Assembly: GCA_963740675.1 (NCBI GenBank)
Contig: CAVUFS010000007.1
Span: forward strand, 186,001 to 250,000
Reading direction: 5' to 3'
DNA length: 64,000 bases
From: CAIKMD01 sp963740675
GTDB taxonomy: Bacteria > Pseudomonadota > Alphaproteobacteria > ATCC43930 > CGMCC-115725
The notes beneath the pieces were generated by a model. It was not told the DNA's origin. It saw only the letters and a list, made by a program, of their open reading frames with translations, and did no database searches. How positions within the stretch are numbered: position 1 is the first letter of the stretch; the number at the start of each line of letters is the position of its first letter. Position numbers and translations under genes: made by a program. This document shows, one piece after another, positions 16,872 to 24,557 of this stretch.

Positions 16872-17959
16872 ATGCGCCGGGCCCTTCCGCGATCGGCGGA
16901 ACGCCACGGAATGGCGAGGTTTCGAAAATCCTGGTCACCGGGGCCGAAGGCTACATCGGTTATATTCTTTCGAGCCGGCTGCTGAGCATCGGCTACGATG
17001 TCACCGGCCTGGATACCGGCTTTTACAATCGAGGCTTCCTCTATAACGACGGAAGCGATCGCCCCCGCGTGCTCCGTCGCGATACTCGTCGTATTGGCGT
17101 CGAAGAGCTTCGTGGCTTCGATACCGTCGTCCATCTCGCAGAGCTTTCCAACGATCCGCTCTGCGAATTCGACGAGCAGACGACTTACGACATCAATTTT
17201 AAAGGCTCGGTCGCGCTCGCCGAGAACGCGAAAAAGGCGGGTGTTCGCCGTTTCATCTACAGCTCCTCGTGCAGCACCTACGGTGCTTCAGGGGATGCCG
17301 AGCGAACCGAAAGATCGAGCGTTGATCCCCAAACGGCGTATGCGCGCTGCAAGATCCTGGCCGAGCGCGGCATCAGCGCGCTGGCGGATAACGAATTCAC
17401 CCCGACGTTTCTGCGCAATGCCACCGCCTTTGGCGCATCGCCGCGCATGCGTTTTGATATCGTGCTCAACAACCTCGCCGGGCTGGCTTGGACCACCCAC
17501 TGTATCCGGATGACGAGCGACGGCACGCCTTGGCGACCGTTGGTCCACGTTGAAGATATCTGCGAGGCGATTATTGCCTGTCTCGAAGCTCCCAGAGAGG
17601 CGATCGCCAACGAAATATTCAACGTGGGAGACGACAGTCAGAATTATCGGGTTCGTGACATTGTCGATACGGTCGCAACCGTTTTCCCCGGCTGTTCGGT
17701 TGCAGTCGGAGACAACAATGGCGACAACAGAAGCTATCGCGTCTCCTTTCAAAAGATCCGCAAGCACCTGCCCCATTTTCACTGCCGGTGGGACATCGAG
17801 AGGGGTGCAGAGCAGCTGCGCGGCATCTTCGAGAAAATCGAGATGACGGAAGAGACATTTAAAGCTCCCCCCTTCACGCGGCTGCAGCAGCTAAAACAGC
17901 TCGTTCGCACAAATCAGGTCGACGAAAGCTTGCACTGGCGCGGACATGCTCTTTCGTGA
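16856..17959 (+). CDS. NAD-dependent epimerase/dehydratase (extended SDR)
   Basis: The ATG at 16856 follows AGGGA and overlaps the end of rfbF by 16 bases. The 367-residue protein has the Rossmann motif ILVTGAEGYIGYILSSRLL, the TVVHLAELSNDP strand, the active-site Ser/Thr segment FIYSSSCSTYG and a YARCK catalytic Tyr-Lys pair. WRPLVHVEDICEAI and NEIFNVGDDSQNYRV are typical C-terminal substrate-domain motifs. It acts on a sugar nucleotide, probably the CDP-glucose-derived intermediate, as epimerase, dehydratase or reductase; the exact reaction is not readable. It overlaps the 3,5-epimerase gene by 14 bases. Confidence 0.9.
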   Translation: MENMVDAPGPSAIGGTPRNGEVSKILVTGAEGYIGYILSSRLLSIGYDVTGLDTGFYNRGFLYNDGSDRPRVLRRDTRRIGVEELRGFDTVVHLAELSNDPLCEFDEQTTYDINFKGSVALAENAKKAGVRRFIYSSSCSTYGASGDAERTERSSVDPQTAYARCKILAERGISALADNEFTPTFLRNATAFGASPRMRFDIVLNNLAGLAWTTHCIRMTSDGTPWRPLVHVEDICEAIIACLEAPREAIANEIFNVGDDSQNYRVRDIVDTVATVFPGCSVAVGDNNGDNRSYRVSFQKIRKHLPHFHCRWDIERGAEQLRGIFEKIEMTEETFKAPPFTRLQQLKQLVRTNQVDESLHWRGHALS

Positions 17960-18509
17960 TCTAAGCCTTTCGGGCGCCTATCTGATCGAGATCGAGCGAC
18001 ATGCGGACGCGCGCGGATATTTCGCCCGTACTTGGTGCCGACGCGAATTCCGAAAGCAGAACCTCGAGACGGAATTCGTCCAAGCCAGCATCTCTGTGAA
18101 TCCGACACGCGGTACCCTGCGCGGCTTGCACTTCCAGTGTTTGCCGCATTGGGAGGTCAAGGTCGTGCAGTGTGTCCGCGGTGCTATCTATGACGTGATC
18201 GTCGACTTACGGCCACGATCGCCGACGTTTCGCCAGTGGTTTGGCGTGACACTGAATGCCGAGTCCCGTGACATGCTTTACGTCCCGGTTGGCTTCGCTC
18301 ACGGATTTCAAACGCTGGAAAACGACACAGAGGTCAGTTATCTGGTTTCCACCTTCTACGTTCCGGCCGCCGCGCGCGGAATTCGTTACGACGATCCAGT
18401 GCTAGGCATTACCTGGCCCATGGAGGTTACCTGCATCTCGGATACGGATCGCGGCTTGCCAGGGATCGACGACGTAACGGGATTAATGGCCGCAAGCGGA
18501 ACACGTTAG
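17946..18509 (+). CDS. rfbC: dTDP-4-dehydrorhamnose 3,5-epimerase-like sugar epimerase
   Basis: The 187-residue cupin has the expected length. Signatures are ADARGYFARTWCRREF, VQASISVNPTRGTLRGLHFQ with the catalytic His, KVVQCVRGAIYDVIVDLRP, and YVPVGFAHGFQTLENDTEVSY. Because it is the last gene of the rfbF-led overlap chain, its substrate may be a CDP-linked rather than dTDP-linked 4-keto sugar. No rmlA, rmlB or rmlD is seen in the window. The gene symbol is by family resemblance. Confidence 0.85.
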   Translation: MLFRDLSLSGAYLIEIERHADARGYFARTWCRREFRKQNLETEFVQASISVNPTRGTLRGLHFQCLPHWEVKVVQCVRGAIYDVIVDLRPRSPTFRQWFGVTLNAESRDMLYVPVGFAHGFQTLENDTEVSYLVSTFYVPAAARGIRYDDPVLGITWPMEVTCISDTDRGLPGIDDVTGLMAASGTR

Positions 18510-18671
18510 CGCCACTCAGGAAAACACCTGGGCTCGACGCTCATGACGCATCCGTCGCGACCGGCGGAGTCCGACAAAAACGCCGCCGCGCCGGATCTGC
18601 CCGCCAAACCCGACAAAGGACAATAGAGGTAATGGAGGTCCGGAGCGGATGCGTATTATCCGCGCCGCGTT

Positions 18672-20012
18672 TCAGAGCTGCGTGCTGAGCCGGAGCATGA
18701 AAATGTTGTCGCTGTAAGGCGTGATCGCCTGAGCGCCGCCGGATTCGCGGTGCGAGTAGTTGTACGAAAAGCCGAGATAGAGATACCGATTTATCAGGTA
18801 TTTCACACCGGGGCCCAACGAATAAACGTTATCGGTGCGATTGATGCCGCCGAAGCTGTCGTTGGTATAGCTGATATTGCCGCTGATGATGAGATTGCGC
18901 AGCAACTCGTGGTCTTCCGTCGCCGAGACGATCGTTTCCAGATAGCCAGATGAAATCTGGCCCGGCGCCAACGCCGAACTGTTCAAATCTTGAACCGTAC
19001 GGTCGATGCCGATGCGCACGGTGTCGAGCGTCGTTGGATTCCAGGTAATCTTGGCGCCGAAATCAACACCGCTAAATGTGCTGTACGCGCTGCTTTGGTA
19101 AAACTGTTCGAGATAGCCCACATAGACATCGGCAACGGTCACGCCGGTCAGGTCGGCATGAAGCCCCGTATCGATGCGAAAACCTGCTGAAGTGCGGGCG
19201 GGCTGCGTGGCGCTCGCTCCGTGATCGAAGGCACGGTAATTGCCTTCGCCGCGTATATAAGCCTGAATATTTTCCGCGAACTCGTAGCTGCCGCGAAGCG
19301 CCAAGTCAGGCGTCGTATTGTTTCGATCGCTTTGCGGCACGAACCCACCACCGACAGCCGGTGGCGCCTGGTATTCATATCGGTTGAGGCTGAAATCCGC
19401 CGAATAACCGATACGCAGGCCCGACTGCGCGAAGCCGAGGTTGCCGCCGTAATTCACGTACTTGACCGGCTCAGCCGCCGCACCAGGCGAGTTCGGCGAA
19501 TAGCGCGACTTATGCTGTTTTGAAATCTGTAAGCCGCCATAGGCCTGTCGGCCTTCATCGATATCGAGCCGACCATCCGCCGACGCAAAGGCGTCCTGAA
19601 AATTTTCGCTCGAATGACTGGCGTAAGTGCCGATGGCGGCGCCGGCGTGGAGATTGAGCGCGTCCTGGTTCCAGTTCGACAGAAGATCGAAGCTCGGCGC
19701 GAGCGTCGTTATGAAGTCGCTGCTCTTCTGGTTCGGAGTCGCGAAGATATTATCGTTATAGGTTTCGTCGAGCTCTGCGCGCGGAAAAAGAAAGAATGAG
19801 CCCAAACGTGTGCCTTGGGGATCGGTTTCCGGCCTGGGCCGCGAGAGAACGCTCGTCCCGCGGGGCGCCTCGACAATAACCGGGGTCGCTTGCGGTTCCG
19901 CCAGTGGTATCGATGGCGCCGGAAGGAACGGTTCGACAAGCTGCGCCGTCGCGAGCGCCGGCCAAAGCCCAAGCGCTAATCCTAGCGCCCCGAGAAAGCG
20001 TCGATCCCCCAT
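18672..20012 (-). CDS. Outer-membrane beta-barrel protein of the exopolysaccharide locus
   Basis: The frame extends upstream to 20183, but the ATG at 20012 starts a clear signal peptide (RRFLGALGLALGLWPALATA); the upstream extension is Arg/Pro-rich and unlike protein. The mature part of about 420 residues has alternating aromatic/hydrophobic beta strands, begins a barrel near ELDETYNDNIF, and ends with YLGFSYNYSHRESGGAQ and FMLRLSTQL, with an aromatic-rich last strand. It resembles the BBP2-type barrels found in polysaccharide export loci. It lies 183 bases from the Wza-like export gene, transcribed in the same direction, so both may form one outer-membrane export module. Confidence 0.8.
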   Translation of the reverse strand: MGDRRFLGALGLALGLWPALATAQLVEPFLPAPSIPLAEPQATPVIVEAPRGTSVLSRPRPETDPQGTRLGSFFLFPRAELDETYNDNIFATPNQKSSDFITTLAPSFDLLSNWNQDALNLHAGAAIGTYASHSSENFQDAFASADGRLDIDEGRQAYGGLQISKQHKSRYSPNSPGAAAEPVKYVNYGGNLGFAQSGLRIGYSADFSLNRYEYQAPPAVGGGFVPQSDRNNTTPDLALRGSYEFAENIQAYIRGEGNYRAFDHGASATQPARTSAGFRIDTGLHADLTGVTVADVYVGYLEQFYQSSAYSTFSGVDFGAKITWNPTTLDTVRIGIDRTVQDLNSSALAPGQISSGYLETIVSATEDHELLRNLIISGNISYTNDSFGGINRTDNVYSLGPGVKYLINRYLYLGFSYNYSHRESGGAQAITPYSDNIFMLRLSTQL

Positions 20013-20195
20013 TTTGCGTCGACACCACGTTGTTAAGAACAAGGGCCAAGGCCCTGTGGTGGAACTATTACAGCATCGCCCCGCCGGTGGCCAGAAAAAA
20101 GGCAACCGCTCCCTGCCCGGCCCCAGAGGGCCGGGTAGGACGCGACGCGCAGCTCGAAACTGAACAACCAGACCTACCGCCAAAATCCCGCGCGC

Positions 20196-20807
20196 TTAGA
20201 AAAAGCGTTCTCGCACCGTAATGACATCACCCGGCTCTACGGGCGTCTCGGGATTGGCATCGAGCCGCTCTTTCTTCGATCCGACCGTGCGCGTGAGATA
20301 GAAATCCTCCTTCTTCGCGCGATAGGTGAACCCGCCGGCGAGAGCAACGCCGTTGATGACCGACATGCCGGCAACGTATGGATAGCTCCCCGGCGTCCGC
20401 ACCTCGCCAACGATATAGAACGGCCGATAGCTCAAGATTTCGATACTGACCGAGGGGTTCTTCACATAATCCGGGCTGAGCGCCGACACCAATCGCGCCT
20501 GCAGCTCCGCCGCCGTGAGGCCGCCAGCCGTCACCTGGCCGACTAACGGAAAGGCCAGCTTACCCAAACCATCGACCTGATAGTCGCCGCTGAGGCTCGG
20601 CTCGCCGAATACATTGACGCGAACACGATCTCCCGAGCCCAGGCGATAATCGGCATTGTTGCTCGTCGCGGCCGACGCTGCGTTTTGAGCAACCGCGCGT
20701 GAATACGTCAGCCCCATGATGAGCACGATGGCAACCAGTGCTACCAGCGCAGCCTGCGCGAAGAATCCCTCTTTGAAGGCTCGCGATTGATCTCGTCCTA
20801 CCTGCAT
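20196..20807 (-). CDS. Polysaccharide export protein (Wza/GumB-like)
   Basis: The ATG at 20807 has a strong GGAGG six bases upstream; an earlier start at 20828 precedes that site. A membrane-spanning signal segment (AALVALVAIVLIMGLTYSRAVA) is followed by the polysaccharide-export domain: DYRLGSGDRVRVNVFGEPSLSGDYQVDGLGKLAFPLVG, then a SLBB-like part (YIVGEVRTPGSYPYVAGMSVINGVALAGGFTYRA) and PVEPGDVITV. No lipobox cysteine is seen, unlike classical Wza. It should form the periplasmic/outer-membrane channel for the exopolysaccharide with the downstream barrel. Confidence 0.9.
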   Translation of the reverse strand: MQVGRDQSRAFKEGFFAQAALVALVAIVLIMGLTYSRAVAQNAASAATSNNADYRLGSGDRVRVNVFGEPSLSGDYQVDGLGKLAFPLVGQVTAGGLTAAELQARLVSALSPDYVKNPSVSIEILSYRPFYIVGEVRTPGSYPYVAGMSVINGVALAGGFTYRAKKEDFYLTRTVGSKKERLDANPETPVEPGDVITVRERFF

Positions 20808-20930
20808 ACAACACCTCCCGTCGCCCACTGATTCATGGCTTTTTCAGCACGGGCGCAAAAAACGCTCACCATGTCATCTACGCCTCGGCGAATCGCAGAG
20901 GTTGTGACAAAGCGAGGGCCGGCGCAGCGA

Positions 20931-22505
20931 TCACGATGGTGCCGGAAATGTTGCGCACACACTGAGACCGCCAGAGGGGCGACCAACAGCGAAAACGGTT
21001 CCCCCAAAGGCTTCGACGTTGCGGCGCACCATCCACAAGCCGAGTCCGCTATGCGACTCTGCGTCGTCGGCGCCGTTGTCCTTTGGCTGATGATCACGCA
21101 GCGAGAAGTAGCGCTCGAATATCCGCTCGATTTTCGCCGGATCGACGCCCGGCCCCTCATCATCGACACGCAACTCGATCAGCGAATCACGACGGGTGAG
21201 TGTCACCTCGATGATCCCTCGCGGCGGCGAGAAGCTGATCGCGTTATCAATGAGATTTTCCACGACGATCTCAAGCATGCTCTTGCTCGCGCGAACGATG
21301 GCACGGTTAGTCAGCCGTCGCTTCAGGCGCAGGCTACGTTCCGCCAAAACGTCCTGATAACGCAAGAGAACGCCTCCGACGACCTCGACGAGATCGACCG
21401 AGGTGCGCGGCGACTCGATAAGATCCGCGGTCACATAACCGTATCGCTCGACCGCGGAAATCAGCGCTTTGAGGCGTTCAATCGAGCCCCTCATCAACTC
21501 GATCGTCCGCGCGACACGGGGCTCTGCCGGGGCCAACCGGCGCTTCAGATTTTCGGTCGCCGCTTCGACGGTCGCGAGCGGTGCTTTGAAAGAATGCGCG
21601 TTGTCTTCAGCCTCTTGCCTTATGTCACGCGCGGTGGTTCGTAGATCGTCGACCAAACTGTCGAAATCCGCGGCCACCCCCGCAAATTCGGGGGCAATGC
21701 TGCGTGAAGCAAAGGGCCGATCGTGCCCTCGCCCTTCGCGGACCTCACGCGCCGCGATCCGGAAGCTCCTGACGTTGCGCCACAGATTAAGAGCAATGAG
21801 GGACGACAATGCCGCCAGCGCCAGATAGATCACGGCAGCAACACGCACGGCCGGAACATCCGCATACGAACGGCCAATCGATGTGTCGAGAAACTCGTCT
21901 GCGGAATGAGAGGCGATCAAGATCCAACAGCCCAGCGCGGTCTGAATCGGGATGACCGAGGTCAGCAGCTCTTCTTGGCTGCTTCCCCGCGGATAGCGCT
22001 TTTGATCTGCCGCGTTGACTCCGCAGACACGATCGAGCTGCGGAGAAATGCCGTTTTTCTCGAGTTCATCGAAGGTTTCGGCGATCTGCGCCGAGTTCTG
22101 CGAAGGCACGGCCGCCACATAAAAGAACTGGCGCGCTAGCCGCGGGCGCACAAGCAGCCTGAGCAGCGTGCCATTGGCGGCATAATTGGCGAGAAGCGGA
22201 TTGAGCGAATCGCCGGGGAGCGCTTTCAACGCGTTGAGAGACGGGGTAAGCGTCTGCGCGATCAGCCGGTTCTGCTGCTCGATGCTCCGCGTGACGAGGT
22301 CGCGCATCTTGTGATCGGCCTCTTCCAACTGCCAATAAATGACAAAAGGAAGTGCGATAAAGATACCGATAAGCGCCAACAGTTTGAACTTGAACGAGCC
22401 GAAGCTGTAGCGCGCAAGCCGAAAGCTAAGACGCCGACCGAGCTTGTTCGCTGTCCGTTTCGAGGGGCGTAACTTCTTGGCGCCAACAATATCCGACGGC
22501 GGCAA
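20931..22505 (-). CDS. Sensor histidine kinase
   Basis: Two membrane helices (LLALIGIFIALPFVIYW; VAAVIYLALAALSSLIALNLW) bracket a periplasmic domain of about 190 residues. Then come a HAMP-like segment, an H-box with NAHSFKAPLATVEAA, an N-box VVENLIDNAISFSPPRG, G1 VDDEGPGVDPAKIERIFERYF and G2 SGLGLWMVRRNVEAFGG. The start is uncertain: the frame opens at 22745, TTG 22505 overlaps the regulator gene by 80 bases, and TTG 22379 would trim the N-terminus to the first helix. Gene order is lipoprotein, response regulator, kinase. The overall layout recalls ChvG-type kinases that govern envelope and exopolysaccharide genes in this class. Confidence 0.87.
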   Translation of the reverse strand: MPPSDIVGAKKLRPSKRTANKLGRRLSFRLARYSFGSFKFKLLALIGIFIALPFVIYWQLEEADHKMRDLVTRSIEQQNRLIAQTLTPSLNALKALPGDSLNPLLANYAANGTLLRLLVRPRLARQFFYVAAVPSQNSAQIAETFDELEKNGISPQLDRVCGVNAADQKRYPRGSSQEELLTSVIPIQTALGCWILIASHSADEFLDTSIGRSYADVPAVRVAAVIYLALAALSSLIALNLWRNVRSFRIAAREVREGRGHDRPFASRSIAPEFAGVAADFDSLVDDLRTTARDIRQEAEDNAHSFKAPLATVEAATENLKRRLAPAEPRVARTIELMRGSIERLKALISAVERYGYVTADLIESPRTSVDLVEVVGGVLLRYQDVLAERSLRLKRRLTNRAIVRASKSMLEIVVENLIDNAISFSPPRGIIEVTLTRRDSLIELRVDDEGPGVDPAKIERIFERYFSLRDHQPKDNGADDAESHSGLGLWMVRRNVEAFGGTVFAVGRPSGGLSVCATFPAPS

Positions 22506-23262
22506 AATTCTCGATTTCGTGGAACCTGTGATCGACGGCGCGGAATTTGATTCGGATCCGTTTGATCGAGGATCGCACGTTTGCTCTGAAGCCGTCTTCG
22601 CCGCTTCCAGCGACGAAGCCGACGCCGTGAACGCAATCATAGACTGCGCGGTAGGTGACGTATTCTCCCGATCGTGAGGCGAGAAGATAGACGATATTGA
22701 ATTCCGTAAGCGTGAGATCAAGGTCGGCCCCTTTCCACGTCGCACGCATCAGTTCGGGATGCAGTTCGAGGGGGCCACACCGAAGAACGGGTCGAACGCG
22801 ATGGCTATTCTCGCGCGTGGTCCAGCCGACGACCATTCGCAAACGCTTCGCGATAATCACCAGGCCACGTGCCTTATCGACAAAATCCACTGCACCGCGA
22901 TCGAGCGCTGTAGCTTCGTAGGTCGTCCTTGGAACGCCGCTCAAAAAGACGACCGGTAAATCGACCCCTCGTTCTCGCAACTGGCGCATCAACTCCGTGC
23001 CAGGCCCCGTAGGTAACCGCCAGTCTAGAACGATTACGTCAGCATCATGCAACTTTGCGGGATTATCCAGAAGTGTTTCACCAGAAGGATAATGCGTGAC
23101 CTCAAATCCGAGGTGGCTGAGTCCTTCTACTACAACTTCCGAATAGGCCTCATCATCGTCAACCAGAACCACCTTTATCCGCGGACGAATCGACTGGTTT
23201 GCCGTGCAAGCGTGCCGCGAAGGCAGCGAAGCATCGGCGTCTTTCCTCAACGGTATCGACAT
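22426..23262 (-). CDS. OmpR-family response regulator
   Basis: The receiver domain begins KVVLVDDDEAYSEVV and carries the phospho-acceptor in VIVLDWRLPTGPG, Thr/Ser in VVFLSGVP and Lys in FVDKARG. The C-terminal winged helix has LDLTLTEFNIVYLLASRSGEYVTYRAVYDCV and VRSSIKRIRIKFRAVD. The ATG at 23262 (preceded by GGTGG) overlaps the lipoprotein gene by 104 bases. GTG 23172 is an alternative that starts exactly at the receiver and cuts the overlap to 14 bases. Its partner is surely the overlapping kinase. It is a good candidate regulator of the exopolysaccharide genes around it. Confidence 0.88.
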   Translation of the reverse strand: MSIPLRKDADASLPSRHACTANQSIRPRIKVVLVDDDEAYSEVVVEGLSHLGFEVTHYPSGETLLDNPAKLHDADVIVLDWRLPTGPGTELMRQLRERGVDLPVVFLSGVPRTTYEATALDRGAVDFVDKARGLVIIAKRLRMVVGWTTRENSHRVRPVLRCGPLELHPELMRATWKGADLDLTLTEFNIVYLLASRSGEYVTYRAVYDCVHGVGFVAGSGEDGFRANVRSSIKRIRIKFRAVDHRFHEIENFAAVGYCWRQEVTPLETDSEQARSAS

Positions 23263-23635
23263 CACTGGCCACCTTGTATGCAAGAGCATGATAGATACGA
23301 GTTCGAACATCGGGGTAAAGCGTCACGTCGAGCGTGCAGCGCTCTGCGCTAAAGACCGCTTCCACTGCCGGCAAATACTGCATATCCCGTGTCGGAGGCC
23401 CGAGACGGGATTGAATCTCAGATTGATCAAGACCGATCACGTCGAGCTGATCCATATCACCCAAATGCGCGATGGTCGGCTTCGGTACCGGCGCAGTCGC
23501 AGCATGCTCCTTCGTCACGACCGGCAGTGAGCGATCAGGCGTTGGAACGTCCACCGGTTGTGCGCAACCTGCCAACCCGCCTGCCGCGGTGAGACTCGCG
23601 AAGATATAGAGACGACCCCGCTCGATAATCCGCAC
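23159..23635 (-). CDS. Small lipoprotein upstream of the two-component genes
   Basis: GTG 23635 has GGAG seven bases upstream; TTG 23659 is a weaker alternative. The N-terminus is a lipoprotein signal ending GLAGC. The mature part of about 135 residues carries QSEIQSRLGPPTRDMQYLPAVEAVFSAERCTLDVTLYPD, which resembles small SmpA/OmlA-like lipoproteins with an RLGPPT turn. Two cysteines after the lipobox (ERCTL, RRRCFA) could pair. It leads the response regulator/kinase operon and may feed envelope status to the kinase, but that is inference. Confidence 0.75.
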   Translation of the reverse strand: MRIIERGRLYIFASLTAAGGLAGCAQPVDVPTPDRSLPVVTKEHAATAPVPKPTIAHLGDMDQLDVIGLDQSEIQSRLGPPTRDMQYLPAVEAVFSAERCTLDVTLYPDVRTRIYHALAYKVASDVDTVEERRRCFAAFAARLHGKPVDSSADKGGSG

Positions 23636-23761
23636 GATTCGGCTCCACCCGATCAACAAAACAGAGATGCTGCAGTTGCTATCTAAGACACCCGTCCATT
23701 AGCACGGTCTTGGAAAGACGCGTGCGACAAATAAGTATGTTACATGGCGTGTCAAAAGGGT

Positions 23762-23777
23762 GACCCAAATTTGGGTC
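23762..23777. promoter_or_regulatory. Perfect 16-base palindrome in intergenic region
   Basis: GACCCAAATTTGGGTC is a perfect inverted repeat without loop, 127 bases upstream of the lipoprotein/two-component operon and 85 bases after the cytochrome c stop. An operator for a dimeric regulator is plausible. It lacks the loop expected of a good terminator. Confidence 0.5.
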
Positions 23778-23810
23778 GGAATTATGGCTCTATGCTGCAC
23801 TGCAGCGGCG

Positions 23811-23827
23811 CTCACAGTTTTGTCACA
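23811..23827 (-). promoter_or_regulatory. Direct-repeat element TGTGAC with 11-base period
   Basis: On the minus strand TGTGACAAAACTGTGAG has TGTGA twice, 11 bases apart. It lies upstream of the operon that encodes an OmpR-family regulator; such regulators commonly bind direct repeats with this spacing. Related GTGACAAA strings occur at 12616, 14609 and 20904. Autoregulation is speculative. Confidence 0.35.
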
Positions 23828-23861
23828 GCGAACGCGGAACAAAGCTAGCCGTTACGCTGCT

Positions 23862-24299
23862 TCAGCGTGTAACCGTGCGGAGATAATCGATTAGTGCTCT
23901 CATTTGTTGAGAGTTCGCTGAAACGGTGAATGTCATCGACGTTCCGGGCACGACACGTTGCGGATCCGTGAGGAATTGCGTCAGCGTATTTTCGCGCCAG
24001 ACGACGGCTGCGTTCTTCATCGCGATCGAATAACCGTAGCCTACGACAGCGCCTGCCTTTCGACCGAATAGATGATAAAGCGTCGGACCGCGACCGTTGC
24101 GACTCGGCGCCAATGAGTGGCACGCACCACACTGAGCAAAAAGCAATTTGCCTTCATTCTGTGCAGCGGGATCTTGCGCGGGTGCCTGCGCAATCGCCGC
24201 GCGAATTCCCCCTGCGAAAGTTCCACCAACACACATCCCTATCAGCACAGCCGCAACTAAGCTGCGCCTCTGCCGTGCTCGACTTCTCTGCGTTGTCAT
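23862..24299 (-). CDS. Class I cytochrome c
   Basis: The ATG at 24299 gives a signal peptide (RRSLVAAVLIGMCVGGTFAGGIRAAIAQA); the frame opens at 24542 but the extra N-terminus is not signal-like. The heme site CGACH is in LLFAQCGACHSLAPSRNGRGPTLYHLFGRKAG, and a distal Met in VPGTSMTF follows the usual class I pattern. The 145-residue product should be a soluble periplasmic electron carrier. Its place inside an exopolysaccharide locus is unusual, and nothing nearby names a partner. Confidence 0.9.
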   Translation of the reverse strand: MTTQRSRARQRRSLVAAVLIGMCVGGTFAGGIRAAIAQAPAQDPAAQNEGKLLFAQCGACHSLAPSRNGRGPTLYHLFGRKAGAVVGYGYSIAMKNAAVVWRENTLTQFLTDPQRVVPGTSMTFTVSANSQQMRALIDYLRTVTR

Positions 24300-24557
24300 T
24301 TTTCCGTCTTGCAATCGGCACCGCCTCTTCGTCGCTCCGTGCGAACTCTCTCGTATCGCCATATCGCCGCTTCCATTCAAAGAAAACCGAACGATTGGAT
24401 ATCCCCGATTTGACACACGCTTGGAAGGAGCGAGGGCGGTAAGTTTTTGCTGCATTGCACCGACTCGCCCGCACCCGCCCGCACGTGACAGTGAATTTCT
24501 TGCGCAGCGATCGAAGACTTTTGCGCGAAGCACATTCGTCACGCGCTTGAGCTTTTA

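Noticed and set aside
18543..18626. 27-codon ORF (MTHPSRPAESDKN...) between rfbC and the barrel gene
   Set aside because: It has no convincing ribosome site or domain, and a frame of this length occurs easily by chance.
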